The notes below the pieces were generated by a model. That model was given only the letters and a program-made list of their open reading frames with translations. It was not told the origin of the DNA and ran no database searches. This document shows positions 9,547 through 21,676 of a stretch of 64,000 bases of DNA, piece after piece (position 1 is the first letter of the stretch; each line of letters starts with the position of its first letter). The stretch is from Trachythela sp. YZ-2020 (taxonomy: Eukaryota; Cnidaria; Anthozoa; Malacalcyonacea; Clavulariidae), in contig JADLSH010000220.1 of assembly GCA_016169945.1 (NCBI GenBank), positions 3,038,001 through 3,102,000 of the forward strand, in the 5' to 3' direction. Both the position numbers and the translations under genes were made by a program.

Positions 9547-10299
9547 ATCACAAACGGTCAAATATACATCACAAAATGAAAGTTTTGATCGATCAACAAA
9601 TTTGTTTCGATCAACAAATTTTCATTTACCTTCCCGTATTTGCAAATATTTTCATGAATATTCAAAGTATTCTATGCACTGTGATTCATTTTGATTCCAT
9701 GTATTTATAAAAATTTCCATGTGATGTGACAAGGAGGCAGCCGCTGACCAGCGATATCCTGGGCTATGGAAACGCTGGGCCATCACAACATTTGAAATTG
9801 ATTTTCAATTTGAAATTGACATGTTTCGATGGCCCATCGTTATCATAGCAAAATCAAAATTAAATTGAAAATCAAATGTCTTGAAATTTTCAATGTTGTT
9901 CTCTTAATCGTTTTTTATTATGTTTTGCTTGTTGTTTTACTTTTTTGTTTTGCATTTAGTTATTTTTTTTCGGTTTTCTTATATTTGAATTTTTGTTTTC
10001 CTTTGATCAATTTTTCTTTTTTTTCATTATTTCTTTTTCTTTTTTATACGGTTTAGTTTATTTTCTAATTTATTTTTATTTAATCTTATTTAATATTTTC
10101 TAATTTTTTGCACATATTCTAAATCTACATATATATCGCTATGGTAACGCTGGGCCACCATACCCGACACTTATAGAAAATCTTAAAATTCGAGACTTCA
10201 AGTCTAGTAAACTTGCAGTAATTGGATGAAATCTATATAATAATAATATTGAAAGGCATCCGCACCATGAAATTAAAAAATTGGCAATATTGGACGATG

Positions 10300-10825
10300 T
10301 TTATATCGTTGATTAATTCTAAACTTTGAGTCTGTCACAGAATCTGTGCAGAGTTGAAAAATCCATAATGTCCAAATGTGACAAAGACACAATTTATCAA
10401 AAATAGGGTAGCGCTAGTAACTCTCTTCCGTTCATGTTTAGTGATGAATATATAATAATAGAAAATGATGACAAAACTATTATTATAGAAGCACAAAGGC
10501 GAGTCATAGAAGCAAAATCGTTAGGCCTACAAACTGACGAACACCTCTCTTGTTCACAACACATTTATCAACAAATCGCATCAGCTATAAGCGCCCTTAA
10601 ACGTGTAAGGCAATTTAGAGATACAAACAAAGCCCAGCATATGATTTTATCGAGCACTAATCCAGCATTGTTTCGACTATTGCAGCTTTGTATGGGACGG
10701 TTTAAACATAATATTAATTGACAAACTACAAAAGGTACAAAATCAAGCAGTGTTGATTGTCATTAAATTGTATTTACCAGGCTGGGCTATGATATTCATT
10801 CTTCGCGTCACAAAATACCAATAAA
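10300..10825 (+). pseudogene. Dead LINE RT segment of array unit 1
   Basis: Contains the run KSLGLQTDEHLSCSQHIYQQ and SAISALKR, then a frameshift. These match the thumb-proximal part of non-LTR reverse transcriptases (KSLGVxIDExLSWxxHI). The catalytic A-E motifs are absent. A stop precedes the Met at 10434. The upstream flank carries a weak match to the motif before the YxDD region. Confidence 0.7.
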
Positions 10826-12847
10826 CCATAGCAACGTTTAAGATAAAAAAATACTAAATCCAGACTATTTGCAAAATCTATAAAAATACATTATATTTAT
10901 ATAAAACCCGCACATGAAATACCGCAGAGGAAGTTGTATTTATTGTGCGGCAGTGTTGAATTGTTCCAGAATGCAGGACTATGTTCTCTCAAACAATTCA
11001 ATAGAGAAATTCATCAGCTAATTCAAAACTATTTCGGATTCTTGCAGGGCAATCTTGCAAATCAGTAACTTATTTTTAAGTATTTGTAATTGATTTATAT
11101 AAATGTATTTGTTTAAGCGTACCAAGTGTATTAAACGTAGTAAATGTAGCAAACGTGCCAATAAAATGTTGCAAGTGTGGAAAGTATGGCAAGTGCAGTA
11201 TGAGTAACCAGGTAGCAAGTGTATAGCAGACGTACAAAGCGTATAGTTAGAGTAGCAAGTGCGGCAAGTGCAGCCGGCAAGAGTAGCAGACGTAACAAGT
11301 GTAGTTAGTGTAGCAAGTGCTGCAAGTGCAGCAAGTGTAGCAAGTATAGCAGACATAGAACTGATAGAAATGTTGTTAGCGTAGCAAGTGGGGCAAGTGC
11401 AGCAAGTGTAGCAGACGTAGCAAGTGTAGTTAGTGTAGCAAGTGCGGCAAGTGCAGCAAGAGTAGCAGACGTAACAAGTGTAGTTAGCGTAGCAAGTCCG
11501 GCAAGTCAGTTGCAGCAGTAGCAAGTGCAGTATAGCAAGCCTAGCAATTATAGTAAGTGAAGCAAACTGATCTCGCTTGCTGTCGTTATTATACAAGGTA
11601 TAAAATATTGTTGTCAATTGCAAAGTCGATCCGTATCCGCTCTACCAAGCCAAATTGAATGTTCAATAAAATACCAATGCAATTTTATTCTTTTTAGTTT
11701 CCTCGGAAGAAATATTTTAAAATTTAATCGATTTTTAAGACGAATTTCTTGGCCATTCTATTCAAAACCGTCACTAAGTATTGCTTTTGGCAGTAAATAT
11801 TGCGCCAGATTAACTTCTCAATTAACCAATCAGAACGCATGCATGGTAGCTCATTTGGTATACAAATTTACACTAGTAATAGATCTATTTAGCCAAATAG
11901 CAAGAGGTTATGATTTATTGTATTTTAATGGTATGATCATGTACACTAAGATAGTATGTTTTATCCTTAATATTTGGTGTGCATGTAGCAATATATTGAA
12001 GTACTAGTTGGTCTACACCACAAGCCTCACCATTGCTGTATGTTAATCTCACCTATAACTTTTGGTTTGGATTAATTAACTCGCAAATGTCGATCCTTTG
12101 CTGTAGAATTCATTGCATTGTCGCAAAATATTCTTAAAACTCGCCTTTATTCATCCTTCGAAACATCGTAAACTTTAGGAATGTAGAAGTAATTATAGAA
12201 CGAGAAGCCATGTTATTTGTATATATGCGTCAAATACCTTTTAATAGAATATATTCGGTATAATTATCTGATTTTGAACACGAGGGACGGGTGCACTATT
12301 CTATCATCTGGAATGATATCTGGTGAACACTCCATATCAACGAGTTAATGAGTTATGCTTATTATGTATATACTGTGGTTAGGGGTTCCTATATGTGTTA
12401 CGACGCCACTCTTGCCACAATCTAGGTTTCTAATCGACATTGCACCTGAACCGAAAAACGAAAGTTCGTAGCTTAGTATAGGATATTATTTTGATGTTAT
12501 GATAGAGCACATGATTGTTTACTTGATACCGTTACACGTTTTTCCGCTGGTTGTAATCAGATACATGTAGATGAGCATTTATCATAATATACCGTATATT
12601 CTTAACTGTAAAAGTACAGAAATTTCACCTCTTGTACAAGCCACAGCCAGCAGATATTTTCGGAAATTATGAAAAGAAATGCTACACTTCGTACATTTGC
12701 TGGACTTGCTGCATTAACTACGTTTGTCACACCTGCTACGCTTACTAGGTCTGCTGCACTTGCTACGCTTGCTGCATTCGTTAGGCATGCTACACTTGCT
12801 ACAGTTGCTACTCTTCTTACGCATGCTATACTTGCTAATCTTGCCGC

Positions 12848-12882
12848 TTCTGTAGTTATTGTTAGGCACAATAACTACAGAA
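12848..12882. repeat. Junction hairpin between array units 1 and 2
   Basis: A perfect 15-base inverted repeat (TTCTGTAGTTATTGT and its complement) around the 5-base loop TAGGC. The same hairpin is at 15757-15791 (perfect) and 18652-18686 (one mismatch). The left boundary of the whole array at 7223 keeps only the loop and right arm. Confidence 0.95.
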
Positions 12883-13233
12883 TAATTAGTATACCATAAA
12901 TATACAATAAAAACACTATTAAAAACCAAAATATACCATAAACAATTATGTTTCAAAAAGTTCGATAATCCATAACACTTGGAGAATATTAACCAAAAAA
13001 ATTAATCCAGAAATAGATGAAAAGGTCGTGTGCGTCACTTCATATCTCTAGGGCAATTTCTTTGTTTTCCCCTAGCAGTTATAGAAAATCTTAAAATTCG
13101 AGACTTCAAGTCTAGTAAACTTGCAGTAATTGGATGAAATCTATATAATAATAATATTGAAAGGCATCCGCACCATGAAATTAAAAAATTGGCAATTTTG
13201 GACGATGTTTATATCGTTGATTAATTCTAAACT

Positions 13234-13731
13234 TTGAGTCTGTCGCAGAATCTGTGCAGAGTTGAATTATCCATAATGTCCAAATGTGACAAAGACACAA
13301 TTTATCAAAAATACGGTAGCGACAATAACTCTCTTCCCTCCATGTTTAGTGATGAATATATAATAATAGAAAATGATGACAAAACTATTATTATAGAAGC
13401 ACAAAGGCGAGTCATAGAAGCAAAATCGTTAGGCCTACAAACTGACGAACACCTCTCTTGTTCACAACATATTTATCAACAAATCGCATCAGCTATAAGC
13501 GCCCTTAAACGTGGAGGCAATTTAGAGATACAAACACAGCCCAGCATATTATTTTATCGAGCATTAATCCAGCATTGTTTTGACAATTGCAGCTTTGTAT
13601 GGAACGGTTTAAACATAATATTAATTGACAAACTACAAAAGCTACAAAATCAAGCAGTGTTTATTATCATTAAATTGAATTTACCAGGCTGGGCTATGAT
13701 ATTCTTTCTTCACGTCACAAAATACCAATAA
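13234..13731 (+). pseudogene. Dead LINE RT segment of array unit 2
   Basis: The longest open version, 165 codons from a non-ATG-like context. It reads MSKCDKDTIY, KSLGLQTDEHLS, FYRALIQHCFDNCSFVWNG and DKLQKLQNQA. In non-LTR reverse transcriptases these correspond to the region just after YxDD, the KSLG motif, the YxALIxPHFDYCxxVW motif and the KLQNRA motif. It is a C-terminal RT slice without the palm and cannot make an active enzyme. Confidence 0.75.
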
Positions 13732-14039
13732 ACCATAGCAACGTTTAAGATAAAATCATACTAAATCCAGACTATTTGCAAAATCTATAAAAATACATTA
13801 TATTTATATAAAACCCGCACATGAAATACCGCAGAGGAAGTTGTATTTATTGTGCGGCAGTGTTGAATTGTTCCAGAATGCAGGACTATGTTCTCTCAAA
13901 CAATTCAATAGAGAAATTCATCAGCTAATTCAAAACTATTTCGGATTCTTGCAGGGCAATCTTGCAAATCAGTAACTTATTTTTAAGTATTTGTAATTGA
14001 TTTATATAAATGTATTTGCTTAAGCGTACCAAGTGTACA

Positions 14040-14465
14040 AAACGTAGTAAATGTAGCAAACGTGCCAATAAAATGTTGCAAGTGTGGAAAGCATGGCAAG
14101 TGCAGCATGAGTAACCAGGTAGCAAGTGTAGCAGACGTACAAAGCGTATAGTTAGAGTAGCAAGTGCGGCAAGTGCAGCCGGCAAGAGTAGCAGACGTAA
14201 CAAGTGTAGTTAGCGTAGCAAGTGCTGCAAGTGCAGCAAGTGTAGCAAGTGTAGCAGACATAGAACTGATAGAAGTGTAGTTAGCGTAGCAAGTGGGGCA
14301 AGTGCAGCAAGTGTAGCAGACGTAGCAAGTGTAGTTAGTGTAGCAAGTGCGGCAAGTGCAGCAAGAGTAGCAGACGTAACAAGTGTAGTTAGCGTAGCAA
14401 GTCCGGCAAGTCAGTTGCAGAAGTAGCAAGTGCAGTATAGCAAACTTAGCAATTGTAGTAAGTGA
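14040..14465 (+). repeat. 9-bp minisatellite, GTAGCAAGT orientation
   Basis: Back-to-back 9-mers such as GTAGCAAGT, GTAGCAGAC, GTAACAAGT and GTAGTTAGC. Because 9 is a multiple of 3, several frames stay open and give TCY-type or ATL-type tripeptide repeats, which are not evidence of a protein. Counterparts: about 11118-11555 (unit 1), 16935-17365 (unit 3, with a short deletion) and 19835-20270 (unit 4). Confidence 0.9.
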
Positions 14466-15580
14466 AGCAAACTGATCTCGCTTGCTGTCGTTATTATACA
14501 AGGTATAAAATATTGTTGTCAATTGCAAAGTCGATCCGCGGGTATCCGCTCTACAAAGCCAAATTGAATGTTCAATAAAATACCAATGCAATTTTATTCT
14601 TTTTAGTTTCCTCGGAAGAAATCTTTTAAAATTTAATCGATTTTTATGACGAATTTCTTGGCCATTCTATTCAAAATCGTCACTAAGTATTGCTTTTGGC
14701 AGTAAATATTGCGCCAGATTAACTTCTCAATTAACCAATCAGAACGCATGCATGGTAGCTTATTTGGTATACAAATTTACACTAGTAATAGATCTACTTA
14801 GCCAAATAGCAAGAGGTTATGATTTATTGTATTTTAATGGTATGATCATGTACACTAAGATAGTATGTTTTATCCTTAATATTTGGTGTGCATGTAGCAA
14901 TATATTGAAGTACTAGTTGGTCTACACCACAAGCCTCACCATTGCTGTATGTTAATCTCACCTATAACTTTTGGTTTGGATTAATTAACTCGCAAATGTC
15001 GATCCTTTGCTGTAGAATTCATTGCATTGTCGCAAAATATTCTTAAAACTCGCCTTTATTCATCCTTCGAAACATCGTAAACTTTAGGAATGTAGAAGTA
15101 ATGATAGAACGAGAAGCCATGTTATTTGTATATATGCGTCAAATACCTTTTAATAGAATATATTCGGTATAATTATCTGATTTTGAACACGAGGGACGGG
15201 TGCACTATTCTATCATCTGGAATGATATCTGGTGAACACTCCATATCAACGACTTAATGATTTATGCTTATTATGTATATACTGTGGTTAGGGGTTCCTA
15301 TATGTGTTAAGACGCCACTCTTGCCACAATCTAGGTTTCTAATCGACATTGCACCTGAACCGAAAAACGAAAGTTCGTAGCTTAGTATAGGATATTATTT
15401 TGATGTTATGATAGAGCACATGATTGTTTACTTGATACCGTTACACGTTTTTCCGCTGGTTGTAATCAGATACATGTAGATGAGCATTTATCATAATATA
15501 CAGTATATTCTTAACTGTAAAAGTACAAAAATTTCACCTCATGTACAAGCCACAGCCAGCAGATATTTTCGGAAATTATG

Positions 15581-15756
15581 AAAAGAAATGCTACACTTCG
15601 TACATTTGCTGGACTTGCTGCATTAACTACGTTTGTCACACCTGCTACGCTTACTAGGTCTGCTGCACTTGCTACGCTTGCTGCATTCGTTAGGCATGCT
15701 ACACTTGCTACAGTTGCTACTCTTGTTACGCATGCTACACTTGCTAATCTTGCCGC
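15581..15756 (-). repeat. 9-bp minisatellite, inverted orientation
   Basis: The same 9-mers reverse-complemented (ACTTGCTAC, ACTTGCTGC). Together with the forward tract it makes each unit an inverted repeat of minisatellite around a ~1.1-kb spacer. Counterparts: 12672-12847, 18476-18651 and 21371-21675; the last is nearly twice as long. Confidence 0.9.
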
Positions 15757-18651
15757 TTCTGTAGTTATTGTTAGGCACAATAACTACAGAATAATTAGTA
15801 TACCATAAATATACAATAAAAACACTATTAAAAACCAAAATATACCATAAACAATTATGTTTCAAAAAGTTCGATAATCCATAACACTTGGAGAATATTA
15901 ACCAAAAAAATTAATCCAGAAATAGATGAAAAGGTCGTGTGCGTCACTTCATATCTCTAGGGCAATTTCTTTGTTTTCCCCTAGCAGTTATAGAAAATCT
16001 TAAAATTCGAGACTTCAAGTCTAGTAAACTTGCAGTAATTGGATGAAATCTATATAATAATAATATTGAAAGGCATCCGCACCATGAAATTAAAAAATTG
16101 GCAATATTGGACGATGTTTATATCGTTGATTAATTCTAAACTTGGAGTCTGTCGCAGAATCTGTGCAGAGTTGAATTATCCATAATGTCCAAATGTGACA
16201 AAGACACAATTTATCAAAAATAGGGTAGCGACAATAACTCTCTTCCCTCCATGTTTAGTGATGAATATATAATAATAGAAAATGATGAGAAAACTATTAT
16301 TATAGAAGCACAAAGGCGAGTCATAGAAGCAAAATCGTTAGGCCTACAAACTGACGAACACCTCTCTTGTTCACAACATATTTATCAACAAATCGCATCA
16401 GCTATAAGCGCCCTTAAACGTGTAGGCAATTTAGAGATACAAACACAGCCCAGCATATTATTTTATCGAGCACTAATCCAGCATTGTTTTGACAATTGCA
16501 GCTTTGTATGGAACGGTTTAAACATAATATTAATTGACAAACTACAAAAGCTACAAAATGAAGCAGTGTTTATTATCATTAAATTGAATTTACCAGGCTG
16601 GGCTATGATATTCTTTCTTCACGTCACAAAATACCAATAAACCATAGCAACGTTTAAGATAAAAACATACTAAATCCAGACTATTTGCAAAATCTATAAA
16701 AATACATTATATTTATATAAAACCCGCACATGAAATACCGCAGAGGAAGTTGTATTTATTGTGCGGCAGTGTTGAATTGTTCCAGAATGCAGGACTATGT
16801 TCTCTCAAACAATTCAATAGAGAAATTCATCAGCTAATTCAAAACTATTTCGGATTCTTGCAGGGCAATCTTGCAAATCAGTAACTTATTTTTAAGTATT
16901 TGTAATTGATTTATATAAATGTATTTGTTTAAGCGTACCAAGTGTACAAAACGTAGTAAATGTAGCAAACGTGCCAATAAAATGTTGCAAGTGTGGAAAG
17001 TATGGCAAGTGCAGCATGAGTAACCAGGTAGCAAGTGTAGCAGACGTACAAAGCGTATAGTTAGAGTAGCAAGTGCGGCAAGTGCAGCCGGCAAGAGTAG
17101 CAGACGTAACAAGTGTAGTTAGCGTAGCAAGTGCTGCAAGTGCAGCAAGTGTAGCAAGTGTAGCAGACATAGAACTGATAGAAGTGTAGTTAGCGTAGCA
17201 AGTGGGGCAAGTGCAGCAAGTGTAGCAGACGTAGAAGTGTAGTTAGTGTAGCAAGTGCAGCAAGAGTAGCAGACGTAACAAGTGTAGTTAGCGTAGCAAG
17301 TCCGGCAAGTCAGTTGCAGAAGTAGCAAGTGCAGTATAGCAAACTTAGCAATTGTAGTAAGTGAAGCAAACTGATCTCGCTTGCTGTCGTTATTATACAA
17401 GGTATAAAATATTGTTGTCAATTGCAAAGTCGATCCGTATCCGCTCTACAAAGCCAAATTGAATGTTCAATAAAATACCAATGCAATTTTATTCTTTTTA
17501 GTTTCCTCGGAAGAAATCTTTTAAAATTTAATCGATTTTTATGACGAATTTCTTGGCCATTCTATTCAAAATCGTCACTAAGTATTGCTTTTGGCAGTAA
17601 ATATTGCGCCAGATTAACTTCTCAATTAACCAATCAGAACGCATGCATGGTAGCTTATTTGGTATACAAATTTACACTAGTAATAGATCTACTTAGCCAA
17701 ATAGCAAGAGGTTATGATTTATTGTATTTTAATGGTTTGATCATGTACACTAAGATAGTATGTTTTATCCTTAATATTTGGTGTGCATGTAGCAATATAT
17801 TGAAGTACTAGTTGGTCTACACCACAAGCCTCACCATTGCTGTATGTTAATCTCACCTATAACTTTTGGTTTGGATTAATTAACTCGCAAATGTCGATCC
17901 TTTGCTGTAGAATTCATTGCATTGTCGCAAAATATTCTTAAAACTCGCCTTTATTCATCCTTCGAAACATCGTAAACTTTAGGAATGTAGAAGTAATGAT
18001 AGAACGAGAAGCCATGTTATTTGTATATATGCGTCAAATACCTTTTAATAGAATATATTCGGTATAATTATCTGATTTTGAACACGAGGGACGGGTGCAC
18101 TATTCTATCATCTGGAATGATATCTGGTGAACACTCCATATCAACGACTTAATGATTTATGCTTATTATGTATATACTGTGGTTAGGGGTTCCTATATGT
18201 GTTAAGACGCCACTCTTGCCACAATCTAGGTTTCTAATCGACATTGCACCTGAACCGAAAAACGAAAATTCGTAGCTTAGCATAGGATATTATTTTGATG
18301 TTATGATAGAGCACATGATTGTTTACTTGATACCGTTACACGTTTTTCCGCTGGTTGTAATCAGATACATGTAGATGAGCATTTATCATAATATACAGTA
18401 TATTCTTAACTGTAAAAGTACAGAATTTTCACCTCATGTACAAGCCACAGCCAGCAGATATTTTCGGAAATTATGAAAAGAAATGCTACACTTCGTACAT
18501 TTGCTGGACTTGCTGCATTAACTACGTTTGTCACACCTGCTACGCTTACTAGGTCTGCTGCACTTGCTACGCTTGCTGCATTCGTTAGGCGTGCTACACT
18601 TGCTACAGTTGCTACTCTTGTTACGCATGCTACACTTGCTAATCTTGCCGC
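15757..18651 (+). repeat. Array unit 3
   Basis: 2895 bases, shorter than unit 2 mainly through deletions in the forward minisatellite near 17230-17260. It contains a dead RT segment at 16110-16640 that is open from 16251 with KSLGLQTDEHLS and DKLQKLQNEA. Confidence 0.9.
16110..16640 (+). pseudogene. Dead LINE RT segment of array unit 3
   Basis: Same slice as in unit 2 with a TAG before the Met at 16251. Open for 129 codons through the ALIQHCFDNCSFVWNG motif. No palm domain. Confidence 0.7.
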
Positions 18652-21600
18652 TTCTGTAGTGATTGTTAGGCACAATAACTACAGAATAATTAGTATACCA
18701 TAAATATACAATAAAAGCACTATTAAAAACCAAAATATACCATAAACAATTATGTTTCAAAAAGTTCGATAATCCATAACACTTAGAGAATATTAACCAA
18801 AAAAATTAATCCAGAAATAGATGAAAAGGTCGTGTGCGTCACTTCATATCTCTAGGGCAATTTCTTTGTTTTCCCCTAGCAGTTATAGAAAATCTTAAAA
18901 TTCGAGACTTCAAGTCTAGTAAACTTGCAGTAATTGGATGAAATCTATATAATAATAATATTGAAAGGCATCCGCACCATGAAATTAAAAAATTGGCAAT
19001 ATTGGACGATGTTTATATCGTTGATTAATTCTAAACTTTGAGTCTGTCGCAGAATCTGTGCAGAGTTGAATTATCCATAATGTCCAAATGTGACAAAGAC
19101 ACAATTTATCAAAAATAGGGTAGCGACAATAACTCTCTTCCCTCCATGTTTAGTGATGAATATATAATAATAGAAAATGATGACAAAACTATTATTATAG
19201 AAGCACAAAGGCGAGTCATAGAAGCAAAATCGTTAGGCCTACAAACTGACGAACACCTCTCTTGTTCACAACATATTTATCAACAAATCGCATCAGCTAT
19301 AAGCGCCCTTAAACGTGTAGGCAATTTAGAGATACAAACACAGCCCAGCATATTATTTTATCGAGCACTAATCCAGCATTGTTTTGACAATTGCAGCTTT
19401 GTATGGAACGGTTTAAACATAATATTAATTGACAAACTACAAAAGCTACAAAATGAAGCAGTGTTTATTATCATTAAATTGAATTTACCAGGCTGGGCTA
19501 TGATATTCTTTCTTCACGTCACAAAATACCAATAAACCATAGCAACGTTTAAGATAAAAACATACTAAATCCAGACTATTTGCAAAATCTATAAAAATAC
19601 ATTATATTTATATAAAACCCGCACATGAAATACCGCAGAGGAAGTTGTATTTATTGTGCGGCAGTGTTGAATTGTTCCAGAATGCAGGACTATGTTCTCT
19701 CAAACAATTCAATAGAGAAATTCATCAGCTAATTCAAAACTATTTCGGATTCTTGCAGGGCAATCTTGCAAATCAGTAACTTATTTTTAAGTATTTGTAA
19801 TTGATTTATATAAATGTATTTGTTTAAGCGTACCAAGTGTACAAAACGTAGTAAATGTAGCAAACGTGCCAATAAAATGTTGCAAGTGTGGAAAGTATGG
19901 CAAGTGCAGCATGAGTAACCAGGTAGCAAGTGTAGCAGACGTACAAAGCGTATAGTTAGAGTAGCAAGTGCGGCAAGTGCAGCCGGCAAGAGTAGCAGAC
20001 GTAACAAGTGTAGTTAGCGTAGCAAGTGCTGCAAGTGCAGCAAGTGTAGCAAGTGTAGCAGACATAGAACTGATAGAAGTGTAGTTAGCGTAGCAAGTGG
20101 GGCAAGTGCAGCAAGTGTAGCAGACGTAGCAAGTGTAGTTAGTGTAGCAAGTGCGGCAAGTGCAGCAAGAGTAGCAGACGTAACAAGTGTAGTTAGCGTA
20201 GCAAGTCCGGCAAGTCAGTTGCAGAAGTAGCAAGTGCAGTATAGCAAACTTAGCAATTGTAGTAAGTGAAGCAAACTGATCTCGCTTGCTGTCGTTATTA
20301 TACAAGGTATAAAATATTGTTGTCAATTGCAAAGTCGATCCGTATCCGCTCTACAAAGCCAAATTGAATGTTCAATAAAATACCAATGCAATTTTATTCT
20401 TTTAGTTTCCTCGGAAGAAATCTTTTAAAATTTAATCGATTTTTAAGACGAATTTCTTGGCCATTCTATTCAAAATCGTCACTAAGTATTGCTTTTGGCA
20501 GTAAATATTGCGCCAGATTAACTTCTCAATTAACCAATCAGAACGCATGCATGGTAGCTCATTTGGTATACAAATTTACACTAGTAATAGATCTATTTAG
20601 CCAAATAGCAAGAGGTTATGATTTATTGTATTTTAATGGTATGATCATGTACACTAAGATAGTATGTTTTATCCTTAATATTTGGTGTGCATGTAGCAAT
20701 ATATTGAAGTACTAGTTGGTCTACACCACAAGCCTCACCATTGCTGTATGTTAATCTCACCTATAACTTTTGGTTTGGATTAATTAACTCGCAAATGTCG
20801 ATCCTTTGCTGTAGAATTCATTGCATTGTCGCAAAATATTCTTAAAACTCGCCTTTATTCATCCTTCGAAACATCGTAAACTTTAGGAATGTAGAAGTAA
20901 TGATAGAACGAGAAGCCATGTTATTTGTATATATGCGTCAAATACCTTTTAATAGAATATATTCGGTATAATTATCTGATTTTGAACACGAGGGACGGGT
21001 GCACTATTCTATCATCTGGAATGATATCTGGTGAACACTCCATATCAACGACTTAATGAGTTATGCTTATTATGTATATACTGTGGTTAGGGGTTGCTAT
21101 ATTTGTTAAGACGCCACTCTTGCCACAATCTAGGTTTCTAATCGACATTGCACCTGAACCGAAAAACGAAAGTTCGTAGCTTAGTATAGGATATTATTTT
21201 GATGTTATGATAGAGCACATGATTGTTTACTTGATACCGTTACACGTTTTTCCGCTGGTTGTAATCAGATACATGTAGATGAGCATTTATCATAATATAC
21301 AGTATATTCTTAACTGTAAAAGTACAGAAATTTCACCTCATGTACAAGCCACAGCCAGCAGATATTTTCGGAAATTATGAAAAGAAATGCTACACTTCGT
21401 ACATTTGCTGGACTTGCTGCACTAACTACGTTTGCCACACCTGCCAAGCTTACTAGGTCTGCTGCGCTTGCTACGCTTGATGCATTCGTTACGCATGCTA
21501 CAGTTGCTACACTTGCTACTCTTGTTACGTATGCTACACTTTCTAATCTTGCCGCACTTGGCCACTTGTTACGCTTGCTCCACTTGTTACGCATTCTACA

Positions 21601-21676
21601 CTTGTTACGCATGTTACACTTCCTACACTTGCTACGCTTGTTAACTTTGCTATACTTGCTACATTGCTACACTTGC
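18652..21676 (+). repeat. Array unit 4, last unit
   Basis: Matches the other units until about 21555. There they pass from CTTGCCGC into the junction hairpin, while this unit continues with more inverted 9-mers to 21675 and then joins reverse-complement unit sequence. Confidence 0.9.
19005..19535 (+). pseudogene. Dead LINE RT segment of array unit 4
   Basis: Practically the same as the unit 3 copy, open from 19146 for 129 codons, preceded by the shared TAG. It carries the KSLG and KLQN motifs only. Confidence 0.7.

Larger units (their letters stand above)
7443..10162. mobile_element. 2.72-kb foldback element with 6-bp target duplication
   Basis: Two arms of more than 1.1 kb (about 7443-8573 and 8953-10162) are reverse complements around a ~380-base loop. 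The ends are TATGGTGGCCCAGCG and CGCTGGGCCACCATA. The hexamer CCCGAC flanks both sides (7437-7442 and 10163-10168), and the uninterrupted site is visible in units 2-4 as TTTTCCCCTAGCAGTTATAG. The left arm has lost ~40 bases and carries other changes relative to the right arm. Each arm holds a host-like coding fragment in divergent orientation, and no transposase was found, so this is a non-autonomous element. Confidence 0.85.
7223..12847 (+). repeat. Array unit 1, interrupted by a foldback element
   Basis: Unit sequence runs 7223-7442, is broken by the element at 7443-10162, and resumes after the duplicated CCCGAC at 10163-10168. It holds the right arm of the junction hairpin but not the left arm. 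It also carries a few differences from units 2-4, such as AGCGCTAGTAACTC in place of AGCGACAATAACTC before the RT fragment. Confidence 0.9.
12848..15756 (+). repeat. Array unit 2
   Basis: Full 2909-base unit. It alone has TAC where the other units have a TAG in the RT segment (CAAAAATACGG against CAAAAATAGGG), so its open frame is longer (13234-13731). The forward minisatellite spans about 14040-14465 and the inverted one about 15581-15756. Confidence 0.9.
7223..21676. repeat. Tandem array of four ~2.9-kb RT-derived units
   Basis: Units start at 7223, 12848, 15757 and 18652. Unit 2 is 2909 bases and unit 3 is 2895. Unit 1 is about 2899 after removing the inserted foldback. Each unit contains, in order: a hairpin at the junction, a dead reverse-transcriptase segment on the plus strand, a ~300-base AT-rich stretch, a GTAGCAAGT-type 9-bp minisatellite, a ~1.1-kb spacer, and a second minisatellite in the opposite orientation. 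Units differ by scattered substitutions and small indels, so they are very similar but not identical. The array starts exactly in the loop of the junction hairpin at 7223 and ends where the last minisatellite runs into inverted RT sequence at 21677. Confidence 0.9.

Noticed and set aside
11018..11623. 201-codon Thr-Cys-Tyr repeat frame, also at 13983-14591 and 19787-20332
   Set aside because: Product of the 9-bp minisatellite, which cannot hit a stop easily; unit 3 breaks it by deletion.
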